Assembly (NCBI GenBank): GCA_045658225.1
Contig: JAZOUO010000009.1
Coordinates: 1-64,000 of the forward strand
Direction of reading: 5' to 3'
Source of the DNA: SVTX01 sp045658225
GTDB taxonomy: Bacteria > Bacillota > Clostridia > Oscillospirales > CAG-272
DNA: 64,000 nt
Within the stretch, counting starts at the first letter, position 1. Each line of letters opens with the position of its first letter. The translations under genes were made by a program, and so were the position numbers. Of the stretch, positions 16,150 through 23,361 are shown piece by piece. The notes beneath the pieces were generated by a model, which was not told the DNA's origin, searched no databases, and saw only the letters and a list, made by a program, of their open reading frames with translations.

Positions 16150-16166
16150 AAGTCTCCTTGCTTAAA

Positions 16167-16187
16167 CAGGGCGGTAAAACCGCCCTG
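16167..16187 (-). terminator. GC-rich hairpin between the aminotransferase and radical SAM genes
   Basis: A 9-bp perfect stem CAGGGCGGT/ACCGCCCTG with a 3-nt loop in the 42-bp gap. Only TTT follows on the minus strand, so termination would be partial; the downstream ytqA ribosome site lies 8 bases beyond. Confidence 0.6.
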
Positions 16188-16191
16188 CGCT

Positions 16192-17469
16192 TTAATTTTC
16201 AAGTAAATTTTCAACCGCTGAGAGCTTTACACATAGGGTGAGCACATCCATAGCAGCCCTAAGACTCTCCATAGTCGTGTAAGTGGGCGCTATACGAATA
16301 TTGCTGTCATTGGCATCATTGCCATAGGGGTATGTCGCGCCAACCGTGGTAAGTGTGACTCCAGCCGCCTTTGCAAGCTCAAAGGTTCTCTTGGCACATC
16401 CGTTGGGGGTGAAAAGACTCACGAAGTATCCTCCTCGGGGATTGGTCCACCTGCCTATACCCACAGGGGTCAGCTCGCTCTCAAGTCGCTCAAGAACAAG
16501 CGCAAACTTGGGGGCAAGAATTGCAGCGTGCTTTTTCATGTGCGCGCGCACTCCGTCCGCGTCTCCGAAAAACTTTACGTGACGGAGCTGATTTATCTTA
16601 TCAAAGCTTATAGTCTGCGCCGTCATAACCGACTTTATTTGCTTCATATTATTCTCGTTTGCGGCGATTATAGCCACTCCCGAGCCTGAATGTGTTATTT
16701 TAGAGGTAGACGCGAAATAGAAAACTCTGTCCTCATTTCCTTCCTCTCTGCAAGCCTCGAAAATATCAAGAAGTACATCTCCCTGCTCGCAGAAATCATG
16801 TACTGCGTAAGCGTTATCCCACATAACTCTGAAGTCGGGCGCGGCAGTCTTCATAGCCGCAAGACGTCTTACGGTTTCGTCTGAATAAGTAATTCCGTCG
16901 GGATTAGAATATTTGGGGCAACACCATATTCCCTTTACGGACGGGTCGGCTACAAGTGCTTCAACTGCGTACATATCGGGTCCTGTAGGAGTCATATCCA
17001 CATTTATCATCTCAATGCCGAGAGATTCGCAAATTTTGAAATGCCTGTCATAACCGGGTACGGGACAAATAAATTTCACCTTCTCCTCACGGCACCAAGG
17101 CTTCTTGCTGCCATAGACGCCGTAAAGCATAGCACGCGCAACCGTATCGTACATAAGATTTAATGACGAGCTTCCACCCACGAATATGTAATTCTGCGGT
17201 ATGCCGAGAAGGTAGGAAAAAAGCTTTTTCGCCTCGGGGATTCCGTCAAAAAGTCCGTAGTTTCTGCAGTCAAATCCCGCCTCGGTCACGTATCCCTCAG
17301 TGTCCGACACACAGGTCAACATCCCGTTTGACAGATCAAGCTGCTCAGAGTTGGGCTTGCCGCGTGACAAGTCAAGAGAGAGCTTTTGCTCGCAGATTTT
17401 TGCATATTCGATTTCAAGCTTTGCCTTTTCGCAGACAAGCTGTTCTTTGGTCATTTGAGTGTAATTCAT
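16192..17469 (-). CDS. PLP-dependent aminotransferase (aspartate aminotransferase type, PF12897-like)
   Basis: A 425-residue fold-type I PLP enzyme. LDLSRGKPNSEQLDLS at the N-terminus, VGGSSSLNLMYDTVARAM, WCCPKYSNPDGITYSDETVRRLA and the PLP-lysine region FYFASTSKITHSGSGVAII (Lys in STSK) mark the aspartate-aminotransferase subgroup found in Actinobacteria and Clostridia. It probably interconverts aspartate and glutamate with their 2-oxoacids. ATG at 17467-17469 is selected because GGAGA lies upstream and the longer frame would cross the promoter. It has its own promoter and a hairpin at the end, so it is largely monocistronic. Confidence 0.88.
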   Translation of the reverse strand: MNYTQMTKEQLVCEKAKLEIEYAKICEQKLSLDLSRGKPNSEQLDLSNGMLTCVSDTEGYVTEAGFDCRNYGLFDGIPEAKKLFSYLLGIPQNYIFVGGSSSLNLMYDTVARAMLYGVYGSKKPWCREEKVKFICPVPGYDRHFKICESLGIEMINVDMTPTGPDMYAVEALVADPSVKGIWCCPKYSNPDGITYSDETVRRLAAMKTAAPDFRVMWDNAYAVHDFCEQGDVLLDIFEACREEGNEDRVFYFASTSKITHSGSGVAIIAANENNMKQIKSVMTAQTISFDKINQLRHVKFFGDADGVRAHMKKHAAILAPKFALVLERLESELTPVGIGRWTNPRGGYFVSLFTPNGCAKRTFELAKAAGVTLTTVGATYPYGNDANDSNIRIAPTYTTMESLRAAMDVLTLCVKLSAVENLLEN

Positions 17470-17503
17470 CGGTGTTCTCCAAACAGTAAAAATATACTTT
17501 TGT

Positions 17504-17532
17504 ATTATAACACAAACGGGCAAAAAAAGCAA
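17504..17532 (-). promoter_or_regulatory. Sigma-A promoter of the aminotransferase gene
   Basis: Minus-strand TTGCTT (17527-17532), 17-nt spacer, TATAAT (17504-17509), giving a leader of about 28 nt before the ATG at 17469. Confidence 0.75.
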
Positions 17533-17571
17533 GAGCAAATTCAAAATTTTGCAAAAATTCTAAATTTACCC

Positions 17572-19983
17572 TTACTTTTCCCAAAATCTTCGCGCAATTT
17601 CTGCAAGTGACGAAGAATTTCCTGCATATTTTATGTTTTTCCACTCGCTCGGAAACAGTTCCGTGTACTTAGGCTCGGCATAGCGGTCATCAATGAGGAC
17701 AGCTATTCCACGGTCGCTGTCGCGGCGAATAACTCTGCCCACCGCCTGAAGCACACTGTTCATGCCCGGGAATGTATATGCGTAATCATACCCCTGCGAG
17801 CATTTTTCCTCATAGTAATCCCGCATTATATTACGCTCGTTTGACAGTCCCGGCAAGCCGACACCGACTACTATAACTCCGATAAGTCTGTCACCCGGCA
17901 GGTCTATTCCCTCCGAGAACTGTCCTCCCATAACGCAAAAACCTATCCGAAGCTTGTTGTCGTCCTTAAAAAACTCCAAAAACTCCTCGCGGTCGCGGTA
18001 TGACATTCCCTTTTTCTGCAATATAGTCTTGACTTTAGGATATTTTGCAGAGAACTTTTCTGCTACCTTTTCCATATAACTGTACGACGGTAGAAAAACT
18101 ATATAGTTGCCCGCACGGGCAGACGCAGTTGCCGCCACACAGGACGCAATTTTTGCGTAAGACTTTTCTCTGTCCTCGTATCTTGTGCTTATGCCGTCTA
18201 CCGCCGCCACGCAGAGATTTTCGGGCGGGAACGGTGACGGAAAGCTGACCGATACCCCATTTTTGCCGCCGCCGAGAATGTCTGCAAAATACTCTGTTGG
18301 AGTTAGCGTTGCCGAGAAAAGCACCGACGCGCAGGCGCGGTTGAGCACCGCGTCAAGAAGGCTTGACGGGTCAAGGCAATAGAGCAGTATCTCTACTTCG
18401 TGATTGTTGGTATTTATAAATACGAGATAGTTGTCTCCAAAGCATTCCTCGGAAACCCTATATTCACGTATTTTTGAGTGTAGTTCCTCAATTTTATGGT
18501 ATGCGGGGCTATCCGAGTTATATTTGAGCCACCTCTCGCACGCCTTCTGGCAGGACGCAAGCTTTTCGGACAAATGTGTGGGAAGTTGCTTGCCTATATA
18601 ATATCCAATTTTATTTTGATTATGGTCGTAGCGTATGTTGTCCTCACAAAGCCCCTCAAGCTTTTCAAGCTCGCAGATAACTCCGTCAATTTCGGATAGC
18701 AGCGTTGAGCTCTCGCTCAAATATTCGCAAGCCTGCTCAAGCTCACCGCCGGATAACTTTGCGGAAAACAGGTCTCTTGCTCTGTCGGGGAGGTTGTGCG
18801 CCTCGTCGATAAGGAAAATATACTTTTCTGTGCGGTTGCTGTCAGCAAAATATCTCTTGAGATAGACTGTGGGTGAGAAAATATAGTTATAGTCACAGAT
18901 TATAACATCGCAAAGCTCGGATAAGTCTAGAGACAGCTCGTGAGGGCAAACGCGGTGCTTTTTTGCCACGCGCAGAATATCGGCACGGTCAAATTCAAAT
19001 CCACTCTCTATAAGCTCAAAAATCGCTCCCTCGGCTCTGTCGTAATATCCCTTTGCGTAAGGGCATATATCACTTCTGCAATACGAGGAAACTCTGCCGC
19101 CGCGCGCCTTCGCCTCGTCACATATACAGCTCTGCTCCTTCGAGGAAAGAGTGCAGGTATATATATTTGCGCCGTGCGAGCGCATATTTTTTGCCGCCGA
19201 GAGCGCCTCGCGGCGTATGCTCGCTTTTGAGGTCAGATAAAAAATCTTGTCCGCAACACGCTCACCAAGACACTTGACCGACGGATAAAGCGTGGAGATA
19301 GTCTTTCCTATTCCTGTGGGGGCTTGGCAGAAAAGTCTGTTGCCGTGCTTTATGTCGCGGTAGCACTCCTTTATCATCTCCGCCTGACTGTAGCGAAGCT
19401 CTCTGTACGGAAAAACCGCGTCCGAGAGCGAGGGTACTCTTTCCTTTTTTGAGAGAGACAAAAATTTGCCTCTTTGGTGTACCTTTGAGAGTGTTTTGGT
19501 ATAGAAATCGCGAAGCTCATCAAGACTTGCATATGAATATTGCGGCTCTACCTCACCTGTTTCGGTGTTATACGACGCCATACAAAGCTCAACGCTCTCA
19601 ACGTCCTTTTGTCTGCACAAAAAATACGCCATAGTGTAAAGCCTTGCGCGGTAAAAGTCCTCGCTTACAAGCGGAGTGCCGTATTTGTTGACTACTCGTA
19701 TCTCGACTACGCAGTAGCCGTTTGGCTTTTTGATAACTCCGTCGCACTCTCCGCTTACAAAATAGTATACGTCGTCAAGCCGTAATGTGTTCGAAAGCGA
19801 CACGTTCATATAATATTCCCCGCCCATAGCGGATGCAAGTCGGGGAGAGACCGCCCTTTTGAGCTTTGTCGCGGACGTGTATTCCTTAACGGTATAGCCG
19901 TCAAGGTCACGTCTTCCAAAGACGTTATAGCAGAGCAAGTCTGCGGATATTTCTATATGGTCGTACTCCAGACTGTATTTCAC
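17572..19983 (-). CDS. XPD/DinG-like Fe-S superfamily 2 helicase with N-terminal nuclease-like domain
   Basis: An 803-residue protein. The N-terminal part (about 60-165) looks like a PD-(D/E)xK domain: GECDGVI (Asp 81), VVEIRVV (Glu 94, with Arg 96 where Lys is usual) and a downstream YRARLYTMAYFL helix. The helicase core has Walker A APTGIGKT (221-228), DEAH (393-396) and motif VI QAVGRVIRR. Cysteines 286, 288, 302, 307 and 346 lie where XPD binds its Fe-S cluster. Such enzymes unwind DNA 5' to 3' in repair. Start is GTG at 19981-19983 with AAAGGCAGG upstream and a perfect promoter beyond; no better internal start exists. It is divergent from mecA. Confidence 0.88.
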   Translation of the reverse strand: MKYSLEYDHIEISADLLCYNVFGRRDLDGYTVKEYTSATKLKRAVSPRLASAMGGEYYMNVSLSNTLRLDDVYYFVSGECDGVIKKPNGYCVVEIRVVNKYGTPLVSEDFYRARLYTMAYFLCRQKDVESVELCMASYNTETGEVEPQYSYASLDELRDFYTKTLSKVHQRGKFLSLSKKERVPSLSDAVFPYRELRYSQAEMIKECYRDIKHGNRLFCQAPTGIGKTISTLYPSVKCLGERVADKIFYLTSKASIRREALSAAKNMRSHGANIYTCTLSSKEQSCICDEAKARGGRVSSYCRSDICPYAKGYYDRAEGAIFELIESGFEFDRADILRVAKKHRVCPHELSLDLSELCDVIICDYNYIFSPTVYLKRYFADSNRTEKYIFLIDEAHNLPDRARDLFSAKLSGGELEQACEYLSESSTLLSEIDGVICELEKLEGLCEDNIRYDHNQNKIGYYIGKQLPTHLSEKLASCQKACERWLKYNSDSPAYHKIEELHSKIREYRVSEECFGDNYLVFINTNNHEVEILLYCLDPSSLLDAVLNRACASVLFSATLTPTEYFADILGGGKNGVSVSFPSPFPPENLCVAAVDGISTRYEDREKSYAKIASCVAATASARAGNYIVFLPSYSYMEKVAEKFSAKYPKVKTILQKKGMSYRDREEFLEFFKDDNKLRIGFCVMGGQFSEGIDLPGDRLIGVIVVGVGLPGLSNERNIMRDYYEEKCSQGYDYAYTFPGMNSVLQAVGRVIRRDSDRGIAVLIDDRYAEPKYTELFPSEWKNIKYAGNSSSLAEIARRFWEK

Positions 19984-20019
19984 ACCGACGCCCTGCCTTT
20001 CATAGAATAATACAAGATT

Positions 20020-20048
20020 ATTATAACAAATGCGAGAGGTTATGTCAA
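20020..20048 (-). promoter_or_regulatory. Consensus sigma-A promoter of the helicase gene
   Basis: Minus-strand TTGACA (20043-20048), 17-nt spacer, TATAAT (20020-20025): perfect match. It is divergent from the mecA promoter, whose -35 box begins 24 bp away. Confidence 0.9.
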
Positions 20049-20071
20049 TAAAATTACCAATATTTTAGGAC

Positions 20072-20132
20072 TTACATTAACCTCAAAAATGTATTATAAT
20101 ATTAGTGTGGATACAAGCCTATACAATAGGCT
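20072..20132 (+). promoter_or_regulatory. Sigma-A promoter and leader hairpin of mecA
   Basis: TTACAT (20072-20077), 17-nt spacer, TATAAT (20095-20100). The transcript then carries a 6-bp hairpin AGCCTA/TAGGCT (20116-20132) that ends directly before the GGAAAGGA ribosome site (20133-20140); it may influence ribosome access. Confidence 0.75.
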
Positions 20133-20145
20133 GGAAAGGATTTTT

Positions 20146-20733
20146 ATGGAACTCATTGTAATAAGCGACGACAAATTGAAAATTATGCTTTCTGAGGAGG
20201 ACATGGAGCGCTATCACATCTCGGGTGACGAATTTGACTACTCAAAACTTTCCACAAGAACCGTGCTCAAAAGCATTTTGAGCGATGCCAAAACCCTCAC
20301 GGGCTTTGATACCGAGGGAGAACGCTTTTTCGTTCAGCTTTTCACGTCTGCTCACGGCGGATGTGAGCTTTTCATCACAAAAGGAGAGCAGGACGATTAT
20401 ACGATAGACACGCAAATCGAGAAATCCCCTCCCCCCGCGAAACGTACATATCAAAGTCTATATTCCTTTGATACATTTTATAATCTCATATCGTCCTGCC
20501 GACGTCTGACACCATTTGTCAGGGATATTGACAGCATTGCCTACTCGGATATTTCGGGAAGATATTTTCTCTCCCTCAAGCACGCAAACCTCTCTCCTTA
20601 TACAAGACTTGACAAATTTACATTTCTGCTTGAATACGGCAAACGCGAAAATAGCGAGAGCTTTGAGAAATATATTCAGGAATACGGAAATTGGATATGC
20701 AAGGACGCGGTAGCTGTCCTCGGCTCGCTCTAA
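20146..20733 (+). CDS. mecA: MecA-type adaptor protein for ClpC
   Basis: The 195-residue protein matches MecA in both domains. The N-terminal substrate-binding part runs MELIVISDDKLKIMLSEEDM, with an acidic, flexible middle; the C-terminal ClpC-binding part contains YSFDTFYNLISSCRRL and YFLSLKHANLSPYTRLDKFTFLLEYG. MecA activates ClpC and delivers substrates for degradation. ATG at 20146 has GGAAAGGA upstream; the longer frame would start inside the promoter. It is somewhat shorter than the Bacillus protein (about 218). The following uracil-DNA glycosylase has its own promoter. Confidence 0.9.
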   Translation: MELIVISDDKLKIMLSEEDMERYHISGDEFDYSKLSTRTVLKSILSDAKTLTGFDTEGERFFVQLFTSAHGGCELFITKGEQDDYTIDTQIEKSPPPAKRTYQSLYSFDTFYNLISSCRRLTPFVRDIDSIAYSDISGRYFLSLKHANLSPYTRLDKFTFLLEYGKRENSESFEKYIQEYGNWICKDAVAVLGSL

Positions 20734-20748
20734 AATTTGCTTTTCCTC

Positions 20749-20777
20749 TTGAAATCCCGAATATTTTTTGATATAAT
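20749..20777 (+). promoter_or_regulatory. Sigma-A promoter of the uracil-DNA glycosylase gene
   Basis: TTGAAA (20749-20754), 17-nt spacer, TATAAT (20772-20777), with TTTGGAGG and the ATG at 20810 following. Confidence 0.85.
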
Positions 20778-20809
20778 ATTAGCAGAAAATATCCTTTGGA
20801 GGTTTTGAT

Positions 20810-21358
20810 ATGACTTGGGACGAGTTGAGAGCCGCTTGCGAGAGCTGCGAGAAGTGCGAGCTTTGCAAAACGCGCACAAATTGTGTGTTCGGCGTAGGTA
20901 ATATAAACGCAGATATTATGTTCGTTGGAGAAGCCCCCGGACAGCAAGAGGATCTTTCGGGAACTCCGTTCGTTGGTCGAGCAGGCCAGCTTCTTGACAA
21001 GTATCTGTACGCCATTGATATAAAGAGAGAGGACGTTTATATCGCGAACATTCTCAAATGCCGTCCGCCCCAGAACAGAGACCCCCGTCCCGACGAGGAG
21101 GAGGCTTGCATAGATTATCTGCGCGAGCAGGTAAAGCTTATAAATCCGAAGGTGATAGTCTGTCTTGGCCGCATCTCGGCTATGAAGCTTATAAAACCCG
21201 ATTTCAAAATTACACAAGAACACGGTATGTGGTTTAAAAAGGGCAACTATCTTATGACCGCAGTCTATCACCCCGCTGCGCTTCTCCGCGACCCGCGTAA
21301 AAAAGAAGATATGCTTCGCGATATGCAGAGGATAAAGGAGAAGATACAGGAAATCTGA
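20810..21358 (+). CDS. Uracil-DNA glycosylase, family 4 (Fe-S)
   Basis: A 182-residue family 4 (thermostable type, UDGa-like) enzyme that excises uracil from DNA. The N-terminal CESCEKCELCKTRTNCVFG block supplies cysteines of the [4Fe-4S] cluster, with further cysteines near LKCRPPQNRDPRP. Motif 1 GEAPGQQEDLSGTPFVGRAG and motif 2 YHPAALLRDP are both intact, the latter holding the catalytic-loop histidine. Length is typical (180-220). Strong TTTGGAGG site, own promoter and own terminator: a single-gene unit. Confidence 0.95.
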   Translation: MTWDELRAACESCEKCELCKTRTNCVFGVGNINADIMFVGEAPGQQEDLSGTPFVGRAGQLLDKYLYAIDIKREDVYIANILKCRPPQNRDPRPDEEEACIDYLREQVKLINPKVIVCLGRISAMKLIKPDFKITQEHGMWFKKGNYLMTAVYHPAALLRDPRKKEDMLRDMQRIKEKIQEI

Positions 21359-21390
21359 AATTGATTTTCATATATTTTTTGATAACAAAA

Positions 21391-21416
21391 AAAGGAAACC
21401 TATGTAGGTTTCCTTT
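21391..21416 (+). terminator. Bidirectional terminator between the glycosylase gene and divIC
   Basis: A 12-bp perfect stem AAAGGAAACCTA/TAGGTTTCCTTT with a 2-nt loop and T-runs on both sides. It serves the converging glycosylase and divIC transcripts; divIC ends inside its flank. Confidence 0.92.
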
Positions 21417-21417
21417 T

Positions 21418-21831
21418 TTAATCGTTAAGATCACTGTAATATACTATCTCATCGGGCAAGAAGAGACCAAGCTTTTCCTTGGCGATACGGATTATATAGT
21501 CCTTATCCGTAAGAGGAATACCAAGCAGATATTCTGTTTCCTCAATGCTTTCCTCGGTTTCCTTTATCTGCTCATTCAAAGCTCTCTTTTGATTCTGAAG
21601 CTCGGAGTATCTTATAAAGCTTGCTATAAAAATAATGATAGCAGAGATCAACAGTCCTAGCAAAAGAAGCTTAAGTACAGTAGACACGAGAGGTTTTTTT
21701 GACGCTACGACAACCGACTCAGCTACGGGGGAGGGTTCAACAGTCGGCTCATATTCTATGCTTGGAGTGTCATTTTCAAGGTCAGAATTTAATTCTTCCG
21801 CTTTTTCTATATCCTGAAGCTTTTCCGACAT
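21418..21831 (-). CDS. divIC: Septum formation initiator DivIC/FtsB
   Basis: A 137-residue bitopic division protein: acidic cytoplasmic N-terminus (1-45), one transmembrane helix (about 48-70, STVLKLLLLGLLISAIIIFIASF), an extracellular coiled coil (ELQNQKRALNEQIKETEESIEE) and the C-terminal AKEKLGLFLPDEIVYY typical of DivIC/FtsB. It acts with FtsL and DivIB at the septum. ATG at 21829-21831 has AAAGGAGG upstream; the site lies inside yabQ, with which the gene overlaps by 50 bp. Last gene of the yabP-yabQ-divIC run conserved in endospore formers. Confidence 0.9.
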   Translation of the reverse strand: MSEKLQDIEKAEELNSDLENDTPSIEYEPTVEPSPVAESVVVASKKPLVSTVLKLLLLGLLISAIIIFIASFIRYSELQNQKRALNEQIKETEESIEETEYLLGIPLTDKDYIIRIAKEKLGLFLPDEIVYYSDLND

Positions 21832-22369
21832 GCACAAAATCCTCCTTTGGTACTTCGGGTGTGTCCTGCACAGGGGACGGTTGCGCGCGAAGTCTTCGCG
21901 CTTCCCTTGCAGCCCTTACCCATAATACTATTTTAGCAAGAATTCTGCCTATTGTCAAGTGATATAGTAAAATCAGTTTGGATTTGATAAATTCAAGCGG
22001 AATGAGCAGAATTTTAAGCAGCTTGAATACGATGCCGTAAACAAAGCGTAAAAATCTGCGGAAAAGTCTGCCAAGAGATATGCGAAAGCATATAAATCCC
22101 AAAAACATAATAGGTAATATTATCGCACGAAAAAATCCTCTGTTTGAATAGTACATAAGAAGTAGCGCAGTAGCACCGCAGCATAAACAAAACAGAAAGT
22201 CAAACACAAAAATCAGGCAGGAGAATAAAATCCTTATTATTTTTTTCGAGTCTACGGGTGGATCCTTTAGTAAAGTTGAAAATATATCGTACAATACACC
22301 AAGCATAGCGCCCGACAGAAATGATCTCAATATCAAAAGCAGAGTTTCGCCCTGCAAATTGAATATCAT
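21782..22369 (-). CDS. yabQ: Spore cortex biosynthesis protein YabQ
   Basis: The 195-residue protein starts MIFNLQGETLLLILRSFLSGAMLGVLYDIF over residues 1-30, the YabQ signature with conserved Gly-x-x-Tyr-Asp, followed by three or four membrane helices (to about 120) and a long basic/amphipathic C-terminal region. In Bacillus YabQ is a mother-cell membrane protein needed for spore cortex formation. The extended C-terminus (residues 150-195) overlaps the divIC start in another frame. An AGAAAGGAT ribosome site sits in the loop of a 7-bp TTTCAGA/TCTGAAA hairpin (22371-22393). Confidence 0.87.
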   Translation of the reverse strand: MIFNLQGETLLLILRSFLSGAMLGVLYDIFSTLLKDPPVDSKKIIRILFSCLIFVFDFLFCLCCGATALLLMYYSNRGFFRAIILPIMFLGFICFRISLGRLFRRFLRFVYGIVFKLLKILLIPLEFIKSKLILLYHLTIGRILAKIVLWVRAAREARRLRAQPSPVQDTPEVPKEDFVHVGKASGYRKSGRIKF

Positions 22370-22400
22370 ATTTCAGATAAATCCTTTCTGAAAATTAAAA

Positions 22401-22658
22401 TTATCTTTTACCGAAAAGCTTTTTCTTTTGCAGTGTGTTGTCAAAATAATATACACCGTCTATTCTTCCGTCCACCTCGACTACCCCCTGATCTACGTTC
22501 AGCACGCCTATATGAAGCCCTTCGCCCTCGACCGTCATTCCTCCACAAGATGTCTGAAGCACTACCTCTCCTTCGTCAAAGCTTATAACGTCCTCCACTC
22601 CGTTTATTTTAATATTCTGTCTTGATTCAGACAAAAATGAATGTACTTTCTCAGGCAT
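22401..22658 (-). CDS. yabP: Sporulation protein YabP
   Basis: This 85-residue protein matches YabP: NIKINGVEDVISFDEGEVVLQT and EGLHIGVLNVDQGVVEVDGRIDGVYY are the family core. YabP is a mother-cell sporulation protein, related to YqfC, thought to act with YabQ in cortex assembly. Its GGAGG ribosome site is part of the descending arm of the terminator at 22660-22708, and a sigma-E-like promoter overlaps that hairpin, so expression should depend on initiation inside the hairpin. The yabQ gene follows after 31 bp. Confidence 0.93.
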   Translation of the reverse strand: MPEKVHSFLSESRQNIKINGVEDVISFDEGEVVLQTSCGGMTVEGEGLHIGVLNVDQGVVEVDGRIDGVYYFDNTLQKKKLFGKR

Positions 22659-22659
22659 A

Positions 22660-22708
22660 AAAAAACCTCCGCATAATAATGTTTGTACATTATATGCGGA
22701 GGTTTTTT
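22660..22708 (-). terminator. Terminator of hup-rqcP that masks the yabP ribosome site
   Basis: A 15-bp outer stem (22660-22674 with 22694-22708, AAAAAACCTCCGCAT and its complement), a one-base bulge, a 7-bp inner stem ATAATGT/ACATTAT and a 4-nt loop, ending in a U-run. It begins at the rqcP stop codon. The descending arm contains GGAGG, eight bases from the yabP ATG, so any read-through RNA has the site paired. Confidence 0.93.
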
Positions 22709-22717
22709 CAATTATTC
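22689..22717 (-). promoter_or_regulatory. Putative sigma-E promoter of yabPQ inside the terminator
   Basis: Minus-strand GAATAAT (22711-22717) matches the sigma-E -35 consensus KMATATW at 6 of 7, and CATATAAT (22689-22696) matches CATACANT at 7 of 8, separated by exactly 14 nt. Initiation would fall in the hairpin loop near 22682, producing RNA without the anti-ribosome-site arm. Bacillus yabP and yabQ are known sigma-E genes. Confidence 0.7.
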
Positions 22718-22953
22718 AATACCTCGTAAAGCGATGATGCATCTGCCTTTGCGGTATAATCCTTAACGTCAAGAACCCTGACCTTCAGATTTCTCTGACC
22801 AAAGCTGATCTCAATAATATCGCCTGTCTTTACCTCGTAAGAGGCTTTAGCCTGTCTGCCGTTCACGGTCACGTGTTCAGCGTCACAAGCCTCGTTAGCA
22901 ACTGTTCTTCGCTTTATGATTCTTGAAACCTTGAGATATTTATCAAGTCTCAT
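22708..22953 (-). CDS. rqcP: RNA-binding S4 protein RqcP (YabO)
   Basis: An 81-residue protein consisting essentially of an S4 domain: MRLDKYLKVSRIIKRRTVANEACD, then VTVNGRQAKASYEVKTGDIIEISFG. RqcP (YabO) binds the 50S subunit-peptidyl-tRNA complex and supports alanine tailing by RqcH in ribosome quality control. Its ATG overlaps the hup stop (ATGA), so translation is coupled to HU. It lies in the same mazG-rqcP-yabP-yabQ-divIC order as in Bacillus, and the terminator that shields yabP starts at its stop codon. Confidence 0.94.
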   Translation of the reverse strand: MRLDKYLKVSRIIKRRTVANEACDAEHVTVNGRQAKASYEVKTGDIIEISFGQRNLKVRVLDVKDYTAKADASSLYEVLNN

Positions 22954-23225
22954 CCATTAACCTTATCCTTGAGGGTGCTGCCTGCACTGAAGGATACATA
23001 CTTGGAAGCTGCGATCTGAACGGTTTCACCTGTCTTGGGGTTTCTGCCCTCTCTTGCTGCGCGATCCTTAACCTCGAAAGAACCGAATCCTGTGAGCTTA
23101 ATGTCTTCGCCTGCTGCGAGAGTTTCGGAGATAACGTCGAGAACTGCACCAACAGCCTCTGCTGCTGCCTTCTTGGAGATGCCAGCCTTAGCTGCAACTG
23201 CTTCTGTGAGCTGTAACTTGTTCAT
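22950..23225 (-). CDS. hup: HU family DNA-binding protein
   Basis: A 91-residue HU/IHF-like nucleoid protein: MNKLQLTEAVAAKAGISKKA, the conserved GFGSFEVKDRAAREGRNPKTGE arm-forming region and a C-terminal GSTLKDKVNG. It bends and compacts DNA as a dimer. It has its own strong promoter and an AAGGAAGG site. Its position between mazG and rqcP, genes adjacent in Bacillus (yabN, yabO), means a highly expressed gene drives rqcP here. Confidence 0.97.
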   Translation of the reverse strand: MNKLQLTEAVAAKAGISKKAAAEAVGAVLDVISETLAAGEDIKLTGFGSFEVKDRAAREGRNPKTGETVQIAASKYVSFSAGSTLKDKVNG

Positions 23226-23263
23226 GGTAAAATACCTTCCTTTTTTATTTTTATTACAAATTG

Positions 23264-23292
23264 ATTATAGCACACTTTTTATTATATTTCAA
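23264..23292 (-). promoter_or_regulatory. Sigma-A promoter of hup
   Basis: Minus-strand TTGAAA (23287-23292), 17-nt spacer, TATAAT (23264-23269), followed by a leader of about 35 nt. Confidence 0.85.
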
Positions 23293-23361
23293 TAGTTTTT
23301 TCAGAAAATTTTCCCGAAAAATCACATTTTTTACAAAAAAATTGTTAGAAATAGTCTTTTT

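Noticed and set aside
20116..20140. A riboswitch ahead of mecA
   Set aside because: Only a single 6-bp hairpin exists in the ~40-nt leader; far too small for a known aptamer.
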